Shown: positions 17,756-26,983, counted from the first letter of the stretch. The stretch is 64,000 nt of DNA from JAWXUK01 sp044432725 (GCA_044432725.1 JAWXUL010000004.1:145521-209520), one strand, 5' to 3'. A program made the numbers and translations. The notes: generated from the letters alone by a model not told the origin.

Positions 17756-18589
17756 TTATTCTTCAGAAGGAACTTCTTCCTCTGTATTGTCTTGGTCGGC
17801 TACAGAGTCTGTGGCATTTTCATCCACCACAGAATCCACTGCGTCATCCTCTAAAATTTCGCTGTCTTCCACAGGGTCGATGACATCGCTGTCCTCTTCC
17901 ACTGTGTCGTCCTCGTCCTCTTCAGTGACGTTACCTGTGACGTTACCCAGTGACTCCATCAAGCTATCCCAGTCCACACTGTCAGCACTGGTACTGGCAT
18001 CCCAGTCAGTACCGAACCAATCAGCATCGTCACCCAGATAATCGAAGAGAGACTTCCCTTCTAAAGTGAGCATCTCATTGGCTTGATAGGCAATGGCGAG
18101 CATCTCACGGTCTGCTTCTGTCAAAGAAGACACATAGCCATGGACTCGCACTGTGGTATCCACAGGACTGCTGTCAGTGTCGCTGTCCTCTACGTCGCCC
18201 TCTTCTTCTGTATCTTCGCCAAGAACGATGTCAGGTACGATCTCAATGTCATAACCCTCGTCGCTCTCCACGTCAACGTCTGCTTCTTCGTCACTGACAT
18301 AGTCGATATCCTCAAATTCTTCGATTTCGCTGAAATCCATGTCCTCTTCTGTGATGCCCAAAGCTTCATAGTCGATGTCTGTATCCATATAGTCAAAGAG
18401 TGTTTCCACTTCTTCCTCTTCCACGATAGAAGTATAGCGAGCGACGGCTTCTTCGCTCATGCTGTACTTGTCATAGTTGGGAGAAGGGGCTGGGGGTCTT
18501 TGCCCTGTTCTTTCCGTCTTTTCGTTGCTGCTATTTTTTGTTTGTTGCAAGGGAGAATGTTTCATCCCCAAACCATTGATTCTGTCCAT
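17756..18589 (-). CDS. Highly acidic 277-residue protein of unknown function
   Basis: By my count about 91 of 277 residues are Asp or Glu and only about 11 are Lys or Arg; the positive charges lie in the first 50 residues. There is no signal peptide, membrane helix or cysteine cluster. The central part (about 145-215) is less repetitive and may fold (SLTEADREMLAIAYQANEML, then SLFDYLGDDADWFG). The rest looks disordered. AAAGGAG six bases before the ATG and a strong terminator show that it is a real gene. It is divergent from feoAB, so a role in binding iron or calcium is conceivable, but this is only inference from composition and position. Confidence 0.75.
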   Translation of the reverse strand: MDRINGLGMKHSPLQQTKNSSNEKTERTGQRPPAPSPNYDKYSMSEEAVARYTSIVEEEEVETLFDYMDTDIDYEALGITEEDMDFSEIEEFEDIDYVSDEEADVDVESDEGYDIEIVPDIVLGEDTEEEGDVEDSDTDSSPVDTTVRVHGYVSSLTEADREMLAIAYQANEMLTLEGKSLFDYLGDDADWFGTDWDASTSADSVDWDSLMESLGNVTGNVTEEDEDDTVEEDSDVIDPVEDSEILEDDAVDSVVDENATDSVADQDNTEEEVPSEE

Positions 18590-18609
18590 AGTGTTCTCCT
18601 TTAGAAAAA

Positions 18610-18640
18610 ATTATAAATCAGTCGATACTGTTATATCGAC
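18610..18640 (-). promoter_or_regulatory. Promoter and inverted-repeat site of the acidic protein gene
   Basis: On the minus strand TATAAT lies at 18610-18615, with TCGATA 18 bases further upstream as a weak -35. The perfect inverted repeat GTCGATA-N6-TATCGAC (18621-18640) covers the -35 and spacer, as an operator would. The regulator is unknown. Confidence 0.5.
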
Positions 18641-18711
18641 AAAAAAAGTCAGATGTTAAGCCTAGAATCCTATTTTAAAGGATAAATATTTTAATATTTT
18701 CACCTTTCCTA

Positions 18712-18740
18712 TTGACAGATAGGTTATTCTATGCTAATAT
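18712..18740 (+). promoter_or_regulatory. Promoter of the feo operon
   Basis: A perfect TTGACA (18712-18717), a 17-base spacer and TAATAT (18735-18740) preceded by TG-n. I see no convincing Fur or DtxR box nearby. Confidence 0.7.
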
Positions 18741-18793
18741 TGCTACAGTGGCAAAAAGTGAGCTAACTCAATAAGCATGAAGGAGCTGAGGAT

Positions 18794-19021
18794 ATGACAT
18801 TAGCAGAAGGAACGGCTGAAAAGCAATATAAAGTTTTGTCTTTTGATACAAATGACGAAGAAATGGAAAGTTTTCTTCTTTCTTTGGGTTGCTATCAAGG
18901 GGAAACCATTGGTTTGATTGGTGTCCGTGGGAAAAACTATACTGTTTCCATTCGTGATGGTCGTTATACCATCGACAAAAACTTAGCAGAGGCAATCACT
19001 GTGGAACTCATTTCTGCTTAA
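18794..19021 (+). CDS. feoA: Ferrous iron transport protein FeoA
   Basis: FeoA is a small SH3-like cytosolic protein needed for iron uptake by FeoB. The 75-residue product has the usual pattern: a short N-terminus, LLSLGCYQGETIGLI in the middle, and VSIRDGRYTIDKNLAEAI at the end, where FeoA proteins carry an xxxLxxxxAxxI motif. GGAG lies before the ATG. feoB follows after 88 bases that include a hairpin. Confidence 0.85.
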   Translation: MTLAEGTAEKQYKVLSFDTNDEEMESFLLSLGCYQGETIGLIGVRGKNYTVSIRDGRYTIDKNLAEAITVELISA

Positions 19022-19038
19022 TCGCAACAGAATCAGTG

Positions 19039-19063
19039 GCCCGTGAAACAAGCTTTCATGGGC
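19039..19063 (+). other. Hairpin between feoA and feoB
   Basis: GCCCGTGAAA pairs with TTTCATGGGC (one G-U) around a five-base loop. No T-tract follows, so it is more likely a processing or stability element than a terminator. Confidence 0.6.
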
Positions 19064-19109
19064 GATGTGGGTTAGTTAAAGCTAAGATAAAATTTATTGG
19101 AGGTCAAAT

Positions 19110-21302
19110 ATGAGAGTCGCATTAACAGGCAATCCCAACAGTGGGAAAACAACCTTATTCAATGCCCTAACGGGCAAAAAAGAACACGCAGGCAACTGGG
19201 CTGGTGTTACCGTGGGCGTGAAAGAAAGTCCAGTGAAAAGTGATTTTTCTCCCGAGAAAGACATCACAGCCGTGGATTTACCCGGTGCTTATTCCATGTC
19301 TCCCTTCACTTCAGAAGAGAGCATCACCAGTACTTATGTGAGAAAATCCAATCCCGATGTGATTATCAACATTGTGGATGCAACAAACATGAGCCGTAGT
19401 TTGTTTTTCACTACCCAACTACTAGAGCTTGGGATTCCTGTGGTGGTAGCTTTGAACAAATGGGACAGCACGCAGAAAAAAGAAATTGAAATTGATGTGG
19501 ATGCTTTGGCAGAAAAACTCCACTGCCCTGTGGTGAAAACCACAGCAACAGCAGGGGAAGGCTTAGAAATCCTTATCACTCAAGTGAATGCTGTCTTTGG
19601 AAAAGAGCAAGAAGCTCCTTATCATCAAGGAAGCGTCAACCTTGGTGACAAGGAAGAAGTGGTTGTGGCAGACAAAGAGCGTTTTGACTTTGTAGATCGT
19701 GTGGTCTCTGTCACAGAAAAACGTCAAGTGGCAAGTCATGAAACCAACAAACAAGATAAATTAGATGGGATTCTTGCCCATAAAATTTTGGGTATCCCCA
19801 TTTTCGCTGCTGTTATGTGGTTGGTCTTCTCCATCTCACAAGCTTGGGTGGGACCTGTCTTAGGGGAAACTTTAGCTGGGGTTTTAGAAGGCTTTGGAGA
19901 AGTTGTGGGCGAAGCCATGGGCGATGCCTCTCCCTTTATGGTTTCTTTGTTAGTAGATGGTATCATTGGTGGTGTAGCAGCTGTTTTGGGCTTCCTCCCA
20001 CTGGTTATGGTCATGTATTTCCTCATCGCTTTGCTAGAAGACTGTGGCTATATGGCTCGTGTGGCTGTTGTTATGGATCCCATTATGAAAAAAGTGGGTC
20101 TGACAGGAAAATCAGTTATCCCAATGGTCATTGGAACAGGTTGTGCCATTCCAGCTGTTATGGCTTCTCGTACCATTCGTAATGAAAGAGAACGTCGCAC
20201 CACAGCAATGCTCACTCCTTTTATGCCTTGTGGAGCAAAAATTCCAGTGATTGCACTCTTTGCCGGGGTCTTTTTCGATGACGCTGCTTGGGTCTCTACT
20301 TTGATGTATTTCTCTGGGATTGCCCTGATTATCATTGGTGCTTTCTTGATTCAAATCATCACAGGTCATAAAAATCGTAAATCTTTCTTCATCATCGAGT
20401 TACCAGAATACGCAGCACCAAGCATTGGCAGAGCTTGCCTTTCTATGCTAGACCGTGCCAAAGACTTTATCATCAAAGCAGGGACAATTATCCTTCTTTG
20501 TAACGCTGCTGTTCATGTCATGCAAAACTTCGATACTTCTTTACAATATATTGACATTGACGCTGCCATTGAAGAAGCAGTGGAAGTGGCAATGGAAGAA
20601 TCCCCAGACGAAGTGGAAGCAATGTATTTAGCCTTTATGGAAGATGGTCTTTCTGAAGAAGAAGCAGAGGAAGAAGTGGCTGCAGAATTCTTTGCAATCG
20701 TCATGGAAGATGAAGCCTTTGTGGAAGAAGTCCGTGGCATGTCAGCCAGTTCTATCTTGGCAAAAATTGCCACACCTTTTGCACTGATCTTCATTCCTTT
20801 GGGCTTTGGTACTTGGCAACTGGCTGCTGCAGCTGTCACTGGCTTCATCGCAAAAGAAAACGTGGTGGGTACTTTGGCTGTGGTCTATGGCATCAGTAAC
20901 TTCATTGATACAGAAGAACTAGAGCTTGTCCAAGGAGCTGGAGAAGTGGCAGGGGTCATGGGCTTAGGCTCTGCTGCTGCTCTCGCCTATCTCATGTTTA
21001 ATCTCTTCACCCCTCCTTGCTTTGCGGCAATCGGTGCTATGAACTCTGAAATGAGAAGCGCAAAATGGTTGTGGGCTGGCATTGGCTTGCAATTTGGGAC
21101 AGGATACACGGTTGCTTTCTTTGTCTATCAAATCGGTAGCTTGATGACTGTGGGCTCCTTGGGCGAAGGCTTCTTGCTAGGATTGATTTTGGTTGCTGCT
21201 ATGCTTGGCTATCTTGGCTACTTGATGGCAACAGGGAAAAACGGAATCTCTAAAGAGTATATCCTCAACGGAAGTGATGCAAAAGCAAACAGCACAGTGT
21301 AG
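19110..21302 (+). CDS. feoB: Ferrous iron transporter FeoB with an acidic insertion
   Basis: FeoB imports Fe(II) through the cytoplasmic membrane. The 730-residue protein has an N-terminal G domain with G1 GNPNSGKTT (7-15), G3 DLPG (56-59) and G4 NKWD (116-119). The membrane part shows the two Gate regions (GTGCAIPAVMASR near 342-354, and AAAVTGFIAKENVVGTLA near 573-590). Between them, residues about 481-545 form an insertion with 24 Asp/Glu and one basic residue by my count; from memory, typical FeoB proteins have only a short loop there. GGAGGTCAAAT precedes the start. A Cys-rich partner gene follows. Confidence 0.95.
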   Translation: MRVALTGNPNSGKTTLFNALTGKKEHAGNWAGVTVGVKESPVKSDFSPEKDITAVDLPGAYSMSPFTSEESITSTYVRKSNPDVIINIVDATNMSRSLFFTTQLLELGIPVVVALNKWDSTQKKEIEIDVDALAEKLHCPVVKTTATAGEGLEILITQVNAVFGKEQEAPYHQGSVNLGDKEEVVVADKERFDFVDRVVSVTEKRQVASHETNKQDKLDGILAHKILGIPIFAAVMWLVFSISQAWVGPVLGETLAGVLEGFGEVVGEAMGDASPFMVSLLVDGIIGGVAAVLGFLPLVMVMYFLIALLEDCGYMARVAVVMDPIMKKVGLTGKSVIPMVIGTGCAIPAVMASRTIRNERERRTTAMLTPFMPCGAKIPVIALFAGVFFDDAAWVSTLMYFSGIALIIIGAFLIQIITGHKNRKSFFIIELPEYAAPSIGRACLSMLDRAKDFIIKAGTIILLCNAAVHVMQNFDTSLQYIDIDAAIEEAVEVAMEESPDEVEAMYLAFMEDGLSEEEAEEEVAAEFFAIVMEDEAFVEEVRGMSASSILAKIATPFALIFIPLGFGTWQLAAAAVTGFIAKENVVGTLAVVYGISNFIDTEELELVQGAGEVAGVMGLGSAAALAYLMFNLFTPPCFAAIGAMNSEMRSAKWLWAGIGLQFGTGYTVAFFVYQIGSLMTVGSLGEGFLLGLILVAAMLGYLGYLMATGKNGISKEYILNGSDAKANSTV

Positions 21303-21311
21303 GTGCTTGCC

Positions 21312-21461
21312 ATGGATTTTGTTGTTGGTGGTATCATTTGTCTGATTCTTTTTCTCGCTACTTCCTATCTGTGGAAAGAGAAAAAGAAAGGGAGCATCTG
21401 CCCTGGATGCTCTGCCTGTACTGGCACTTGCCCTTCTATGAAAGAAGAAGAAACTGAATAA
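21312..21461 (+). CDS. FeoB-associated Cys-rich membrane protein
   Basis: This 49-residue protein starts ten bases after feoB. It has one membrane helix (about residues 4-21), a basic stretch (WKEKKKG) and the cysteine cluster CPGCSACTGTC (Cys30, 33, 36, 40). It matches the small FeoB-associated Cys-rich proteins found after feoB in many Firmicutes, which may bind iron or an Fe-S cluster, or act in place of FeoC. The ATG at 21312 has AGGTG before it; an in-frame GTG at 21303 is less likely. Confidence 0.8.
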   Translation: MDFVVGGIICLILFLATSYLWKEKKKGSICPGCSACTGTCPSMKEEETE

Positions 21462-21487
21462 AAGAATCTGATGGTTCAGAAATCTTA

Positions 21488-21526
21488 AAAATCCCCCTGA
21501 AACCAATATGGTTTCAGGGGGATTTT
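21488..21526. terminator. Bidirectional terminator between feo operon and hybrid kinase
   Basis: A perfect 17-bp inverted repeat (21488-21504 with 21510-21526) around a five-base loop, with T-rich sequence on both sides, lies between convergent genes. Confidence 0.9.
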
Positions 21527-21564
21527 ATTTAAAATGTGTCAAAAATTTTGTCTTTTTTCTAAGG

Positions 21565-24500
21565 CTAAAGTCCTAATTCGTTAATATATTCTGTGGCTTC
21601 GTCATATTCATAGCCACTGATGAAGTCTTTGACTGTGTTGAGATGTTCTTGCTGTGCTTCTGACCAGTGGAATTCTGCCAAATGTGCAAGCAAGCTGTCG
21701 CAAAGATTGATATCCACGCAGTCCAAGGCTTCCACTAAGCTTGTCAAGGTAGAAGCAAACTCGCTGTCTTCCCCTTGTGCTTTCTCAGAATCATCTTCTT
21801 CCTTGTGGAATTTGGTCAAAGCGTTACGGATATCCTCTAGCACAAGGGAGAAATTCTCCAAAAACTCTGCTGTATGCTTATCCAGATAGACCCAATCCCC
21901 TTGAGAGGATGATTCTTCCAAGGCACGTGCCTGCTCTGAAATCTCCAACGCTCCCAAAGAAGCAGAGGCGCTCTTCAATGCGTGTACCTCTATCTTATAC
22001 TCCAGTTGCTTTTTCTCTTTATAGAAAGTCAAAATAGAACTACTTCGCTTTAAGCCATCTTTATAGTACATAGATAAAATATCCAGATAGGTGTCAAAAT
22101 CTCCTCCCACTCGTTGGATACCAAGTTTTGTATCCACATTAGGAATGAGTATTTCTTGTTCTTCAGCCGCAGCGATTTGCTCATCCCCACCTGAAATTTG
22201 CTTTTCTTTGGGCAACCACTTCCGAATAATTTCATGGAGAGTACTTAGCTTGATGGGCTTTGCCAAAAAGTCGTTCATCCCTTCTTTGATAAACATTTCT
22301 TGGGTGCCAATGATGGCATTGGCTGTCAAAGCAACAATAGGCAGATTCTGGTATTCTTCCATTTTTCGAATGGCAATGGTGGCATCAATCCCGTCCATCA
22401 CTGGCATCATATGGTCCATAAAGACCATATCAAAATGATTTGTTTTCACCAGTTCCACTGCTTCTGCACCATTTTCTGCTGTGGTGATTTGAAAGGCATA
22501 GGGTTTCATCAATCCGATTGCTACTTTCAAATTCACCAAGTTGTCATCTACTACTAAAACGTGACAGCTAGGGGCGGTAAAGGGAGCCATGACTTCAGAT
22601 TTATCACTGGCAAATACCTTTTCATTCAAAAGATTGGCAATATTCAGCGTATGCGTGGGCATGATTAGAGATAAATAATCATATTTGGATTTAATTTCAG
22701 CTGTATCAGCCAGTAAAACGATTTTGGAAGAGAGATTCATCTTCTCCACCATCTCTTCCACCTTTGCCAAATACATACAAGAAGTGAAAATATAATCGAA
22801 TTTTCTTTCGTTTAGCGCTTCGTTTAGCTCTGATTGCAAGGAACAGGAAAGGGAATCCACAGAAAGAGCATCACAAGATTTTTGCAAAGAGTTGCGATAA
22901 ATATCTCTTGCCTCAAAAATCAGGACTGATTTATTTTTTTCCACAGAAGCCATGGATTGATATTCTGTGTATTTTTGAATGAGGGTAATGGTAAAGGTAG
23001 AGCCTTCCCCAATGGTACTCTCCACAGATATGGTACCACTCATCATTTCGCACAGACGCTTGGAGATGGCAAGTCCCAGTCCTGTTCCTTCGATGGTGCG
23101 ATTTTTAGTGGTATTTACTCGCTCAAATTCGATAAAGAGCTTGTTCATGTCCTCTTCGCTGATTCCAGAGCCAGTATCTGTCACGGAAATGGTAAGTTTC
23201 ACTTCTCCATCCCCATAAGAGCCAGAAACGTCCAAAGCAATATGCCCTGAAGGGGTGAATTTGATGGCATTATTCAGAATATTCACCATCACTTGCTTCA
23301 CACGAACCTCGTCCCCAATCAATCTGTCTGGGAGATCTTGTTGGAAATTAGTGACAAACATTAAGTCTTTCAGTTCTAAACGGGCATTGGCAATGTTGAT
23401 CACATCAGTTAAAATATTAGAAAGAAGATATTCTCCTTCCACAATGTCCAATTTTCCAGATTCGATTTTAGAAATATCCAGCACATCATTGATGATAGAG
23501 AGCAGACTGTCACAAGCTCTCTTGATGTTGTGAGCATACTCTTCCACCTCTGTTTTTTCTGTTTCTCGCAAAATGATATCAGTCATACCAGAAATGGCAT
23601 TCATGGGCGTGCGGATTTCATGGCTCATATTAGCAAGGAAATTACTTTTTGCTTTAGAGGACAGCACAGCTTCTTCGTGTGCTTGACGGAGATGCTCTTG
23701 ATTTTTCTCGATTTCTGCGAGCATGGCTTTTTCTTCTCGTAAATCACGGGTATATCCTGCCACAGCAAAGTCATTTTGATAAGGAATCCGAACCAAAGTA
23801 ATCTCGCAAGGGATAGGTTCTTTGTCCAATTTTTGATGGACCCACTCAAAACGATGATAGCCCATTTCTCGGGCAATCATAATCATTTCTTTGGCTTTTA
23901 CCATAGAGTTTTTCCCGCAAGGCTGAACCTCTGGGGATAGTTCATCAAATCGATCCAGATATTCTTGTTTGTTCTTCAGTTGGAAGAGACGGACAGACTC
24001 AGTACTGCAATCAATATTGCTCCCATCGCTGAGCCATAAATTACAACAAAGAGGGGTAGCGTCCAGCATTAGCTTTCCATGCTCCACTGCTTCAATCGCA
24101 GCCATTTCTGTTTCGTTTTGGTGGAGCCCTTGGGCAAAGACTGACCCAGCAAGGGAGAGCATTTTCTCTTCCTCCTCGGTGAACAGTCGTTCCTCGTTGC
24201 TGTCCATCACAATGAAGCCCCAAGGTTCGTTGTTAATGGTAATGGGAGAAGCCATAACAGATTTGATGTCCTGCAGTTTCATAAAAATATATTCGTTGGG
24301 GTGTAGGTCCACAGCTTTGGTATTAAGGACAGTATTTTCTTGCAAAGCTTTGTAAAAAGTGGGCAGTGCGATTTCATAACTGATATTGTCATAATTTGTT
24401 TTCTCAATGGCATGAAATAAGTTTTGGAAAAAATCCTCTTTTGTTTCTTCTGAAAATTTACCGTGAGAAACAAAAGGCACATCCACATCTTGAAAAATTT

Positions 24501-25605
24501 CTTTCACTTCATCTTGTGTAAAATGGCGACGATATACTTTTCTTAATTTAGAGTGAAAACTTGCCAAGTAGCAACAGGGCTTGCCATTCACAGTTTTGTT
24601 TCTAAAAATAGCAAGGCGAGAGCCTTCGCTTACACCAGAAATCTCGTCCATACACTGGAACACAACTTTTTCATAGTTTTCGCCCTTTGGTGTGGTCATC
24701 AGCTTTTGAGAAATTTTTGTAATTTCCATCAGCAAAGTATCTTGCCGTGTGAGGGCTGCTGTACGGTGGAGAATTTTTTCTTCCAAATCGTTTTGATATT
24801 CAGCCACTTGCAATCTAGCTTGTTCCAGTTCATCGATATCCAAGCAGCCACCAATGGCTTTGGTGGGTTTCCCTTCCTCGTCCACAGAGACAGCGTCGCA
24901 AGTGTCTTTCATCCAAATATAAGAGCCGTCTGCTTTTCGAAAACGCAAATTCATACGATAAAAAGGGGATTTCCCACTGGTAAACTGGGCAAGATTCTGG
25001 CGCATCGTGGGATAATCATCTGGATGGATGATCTTTTCCCAATGATCTGTGCTACCGTCCAGATCCTCTGGGGTATAACCAAGCTGATTGGCATATTCTT
25101 CGCTGTAAACCACTCGATCTTTTGCAATATCCCACTCCCAGACTCCCAATCCAGAAAGAGACATGGCAAGTTTCAGTTTTCTTTGATTGTCCCGAAGGCG
25201 TTGCTCCATGACTTTTCTCAGGGTGATATTTTGAATGATAGCAGCCATTTGCAAAGGTTTTCCATCCTCATCAAATTTGATGTATTGTCCACGTTCTTGC
25301 ACCCAAATGGTCTGACCGTTCTTTTTCACAATACGAAATTCGCTGAGATAATTGGAGGACTGCCCACATTGATATTTTTTCAGCGTATCCATGGCCATGC
25401 TTTGGTCCTCTGGATGAATGATTTGATTCCATTGATCAAAGCTCCCAACAATATCTCCAGCGTCATAACCCACAATATTAAAAAATTCATCACTTAAATT
25501 CAAGGTATCTTTTTTAAAATCCCAAACCCAAAATCCAATCCCAGTTGCTGTGATTAAATCTTCTAAAATTTCTTTGGTGAAGAATTCGCTGTCATTACAA
25601 ATCAT
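21565..25605 (-). CDS. Hybrid sensor histidine kinase with PAS, GAF-like, receiver and Hpt domains
   Basis: The 1346-residue cytosolic protein has no membrane helix. Order: PAS (about 15-130), PAS (145-265), coiled coil, GAF-like sensor (290-500), PAS-like region (505-625) and HisKA with NMSHEIRTPM (phospho-His about 662). An ATPase domain follows with N, G1 and G2 boxes (750-880). Next are a receiver-like domain without the acidic pocket (890-1000), an intact receiver (acceptor Asp about 1064 in FMDHMMP), and an Hpt domain with HALKSASASLG (His about 1208). This supports a multistep phosphorelay. The start at 25605 is used because AGGAG is upstream; it overlaps the HD-GYP gene by 11 bases. 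The phosphorelay target may be that HD-GYP regulator. Confidence 0.9.
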   Translation of the reverse strand: MICNDSEFFTKEILEDLITATGIGFWVWDFKKDTLNLSDEFFNIVGYDAGDIVGSFDQWNQIIHPEDQSMAMDTLKKYQCGQSSNYLSEFRIVKKNGQTIWVQERGQYIKFDEDGKPLQMAAIIQNITLRKVMEQRLRDNQRKLKLAMSLSGLGVWEWDIAKDRVVYSEEYANQLGYTPEDLDGSTDHWEKIIHPDDYPTMRQNLAQFTSGKSPFYRMNLRFRKADGSYIWMKDTCDAVSVDEEGKPTKAIGGCLDIDELEQARLQVAEYQNDLEEKILHRTAALTRQDTLLMEITKISQKLMTTPKGENYEKVVFQCMDEISGVSEGSRLAIFRNKTVNGKPCCYLASFHSKLRKVYRRHFTQDEVKEIFQDVDVPFVSHGKFSEETKEDFFQNLFHAIEKTNYDNISYEIALPTFYKALQENTVLNTKAVDLHPNEYIFMKLQDIKSVMASPITINNEPWGFIVMDSNEERLFTEEEEKMLSLAGSVFAQGLHQNETEMAAIEAVEHGKLMLDATPLCCNLWLSDGSNIDCSTESVRLFQLKNKQEYLDRFDELSPEVQPCGKNSMVKAKEMIMIAREMGYHRFEWVHQKLDKEPIPCEITLVRIPYQNDFAVAGYTRDLREEKAMLAEIEKNQEHLRQAHEEAVLSSKAKSNFLANMSHEIRTPMNAISGMTDIILRETEKTEVEEYAHNIKRACDSLLSIINDVLDISKIESGKLDIVEGEYLLSNILTDVINIANARLELKDLMFVTNFQQDLPDRLIGDEVRVKQVMVNILNNAIKFTPSGHIALDVSGSYGDGEVKLTISVTDTGSGISEEDMNKLFIEFERVNTTKNRTIEGTGLGLAISKRLCEMMSGTISVESTIGEGSTFTITLIQKYTEYQSMASVEKNKSVLIFEARDIYRNSLQKSCDALSVDSLSCSLQSELNEALNERKFDYIFTSCMYLAKVEEMVEKMNLSSKIVLLADTAEIKSKYDYLSLIMPTHTLNIANLLNEKVFASDKSEVMAPFTAPSCHVLVVDDNLVNLKVAIGLMKPYAFQITTAENGAEAVELVKTNHFDMVFMDHMMPVMDGIDATIAIRKMEEYQNLPIVALTANAIIGTQEMFIKEGMNDFLAKPIKLSTLHEIIRKWLPKEKQISGGDEQIAAAEEQEILIPNVDTKLGIQRVGGDFDTYLDILSMYYKDGLKRSSSILTFYKEKKQLEYKIEVHALKSASASLGALEISEQARALEESSSQGDWVYLDKHTAEFLENFSLVLEDIRNALTKFHKEEDDSEKAQGEDSEFASTLTSLVEALDCVDINLCDSLLAHLAEFHWSEAQQEHLNTVKDFISGYEYDEATEYINELGL

Positions 25606-26707
25606 ATGCTTTACTCTCCTTTTTATCTTCTTCTTCATAATATTTTTGAGAGATCGCATAAAAATCGTCATGAACTTCTTTGAACACTTGAATTAAATTA
25701 GGATCAAAGTGAGAGCCATCTTCTTCTAAAATAATACCCACAGCTTTTTCGTGAGAGAAAGATTCCTTATAGGCACGGCGTGAAATCAAGGCATCATAAA
25801 CATCAGCAATCGCCATCAAACGCCCTGCAATGGGAATGTCTTCTCCCTTTAATCCACGTGGATAGCCTGAGCCATCCCATTTTTCATGGTGAGTCCCCAC
25901 AAAATCAGCAGCAATTTCTAAGAAAGTGGAATCTTCCAAAGATTCCATTGCAAATCTTAAGGCATCTTCCCCAATGGTGGTATGGGTTTTCATGTACTCG
26001 TATTCAATGGCGTTGAGTCGATCGTCTTTTAACAAAATACTATCAGGAATGGAGATTTTCCCCACGTCGTGAAGTTTAGAAGCTTCACCATAGACATTGA
26101 CGTCCACATCCTTTAAAATTTCTGGATAAATATCCATTGCCTTTGCCTTGGTGAGTAATACTTTTAGATATTCTGTGGTTCTGGTCAAATGCCCTCCTGT
26201 AGAGCCGTCCCGACGCTCTACCATATCAGAAAGCACATGAATGATAGCATATTGCAAGGTTTGAATGGTTGCTGTTTTCGCATCCACCATTGTTTCCAAA
26301 TTCAAGCTGTAATCTTGTAATTCTTGTTGCTGTTGCGCCAATTTTAGATGTAATTCCACTCGTTTCAGTAATAAAGGGAAGGAAAAAGGCTTGATCACAT
26401 AGTCCACAGCCCCTAAATCCAGTCCTTCGTATTCGCTGGAAGAATCATCTTTGGCTGTGACAAAAATCACGGGGATTTCATCGTAAGGATGCCCCATTTT
26501 CTTGATTTGCTCGATCACTTCAAATCCGTTCATATCAGGCATTTCTACATCGAGTAAAATCAAATCTGGCTTTGTTTTTTCCAGTACCTTCAAAGCTTTG
26601 ACACCACTTAACAGAAGCAAAATCTCATAGTCTTCTTCCAAGGCTTTTCTTGCTATATTTAAATTGGTGACATTATCATCCACCACCATAATTTTTTTCT
26701 TGCTCAT
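25595..26707 (-). CDS. Response regulator with HD-GYP phosphodiesterase domain
   Basis: The 370-residue protein has a receiver domain (1-120; VVDDN and acceptor Asp53 in LLDVEMP, then a conserved Lys in VIKPF). An HD-GYP domain follows, with LHDVGKISIPDSIL and the diagnostic HHEKWDGSGYPRGL, and then AGRLMAIADVYDAL. HD-GYP proteins hydrolyse cyclic di-GMP or related dinucleotides, so phosphorylation probably tunes motility or surface behaviour. The ATG at 26707 has AAAGGA ten bases upstream; the GTG nine bases earlier is too near that site. It is first in an operon with the hybrid kinase. Confidence 0.9.
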   Translation of the reverse strand: MSKKKIMVVDDNVTNLNIARKALEEDYEILLLLSGVKALKVLEKTKPDLILLDVEMPDMNGFEVIEQIKKMGHPYDEIPVIFVTAKDDSSSEYEGLDLGAVDYVIKPFSFPLLLKRVELHLKLAQQQQELQDYSLNLETMVDAKTATIQTLQYAIIHVLSDMVERRDGSTGGHLTRTTEYLKVLLTKAKAMDIYPEILKDVDVNVYGEASKLHDVGKISIPDSILLKDDRLNAIEYEYMKTHTTIGEDALRFAMESLEDSTFLEIAADFVGTHHEKWDGSGYPRGLKGEDIPIAGRLMAIADVYDALISRRAYKESFSHEKAVGIILEEDGSHFDPNLIQVFKEVHDDFYAISQKYYEEEDKKESKAYDL

Positions 26708-26756
26708 TTGACGCACGTCCTTTCATGGCCCATATCAAGGGTATTCGTTCTCATTT

Positions 26757-26785
26757 AGTATATAGGATTTTAATAGAAAAGTCAA
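26757..26785 (-). promoter_or_regulatory. Promoter of the HD-GYP/hybrid kinase operon
   Basis: On the minus strand TTGACT, a 17-base spacer and TATACT lie about 50 bases before the ATG. Confidence 0.75.
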
Positions 26786-26852
26786 GAATTGTCAGGGAAA
26801 AAGAGAGAGCAAATCAGCCTTATCTCCTTCGGAGAGAGGAAAAGAGAAAGCC

Positions 26853-26886
26853 CCCAATCGTGAGAGGTTTTTGTCTCACGATTGGG
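26853..26886 (-). terminator. Terminator of the PepSY two-component operon
   Basis: CCCAATCGTGAGA pairs exactly with TCTCACGATTGGG. On the minus strand the stem is followed by a T/C-rich stretch. It lies after the histidine kinase gene. Confidence 0.75.
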
Positions 26887-26983
26887 AGGCTATCAGTCTG
26901 AAATTCTTTCTTTTTTAGCAGGTATGACTCAAAATACCGTCTTTTCTAGGGTGGGATGCTAGCGATTCAGATTTACCTATCAA

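Noticed and set aside
18083..18604. 173-residue plus-strand frame opposite the acidic protein gene
   Set aside because: Antisense to a gene with a good ribosome site, promoter and terminator; its Cys/Phe/Val-rich content is the mirror of Asp/Glu codons.
18700..18793. Fur or DtxR box in the feo promoter
   Set aside because: I could not find a convincing palindrome matching either consensus.
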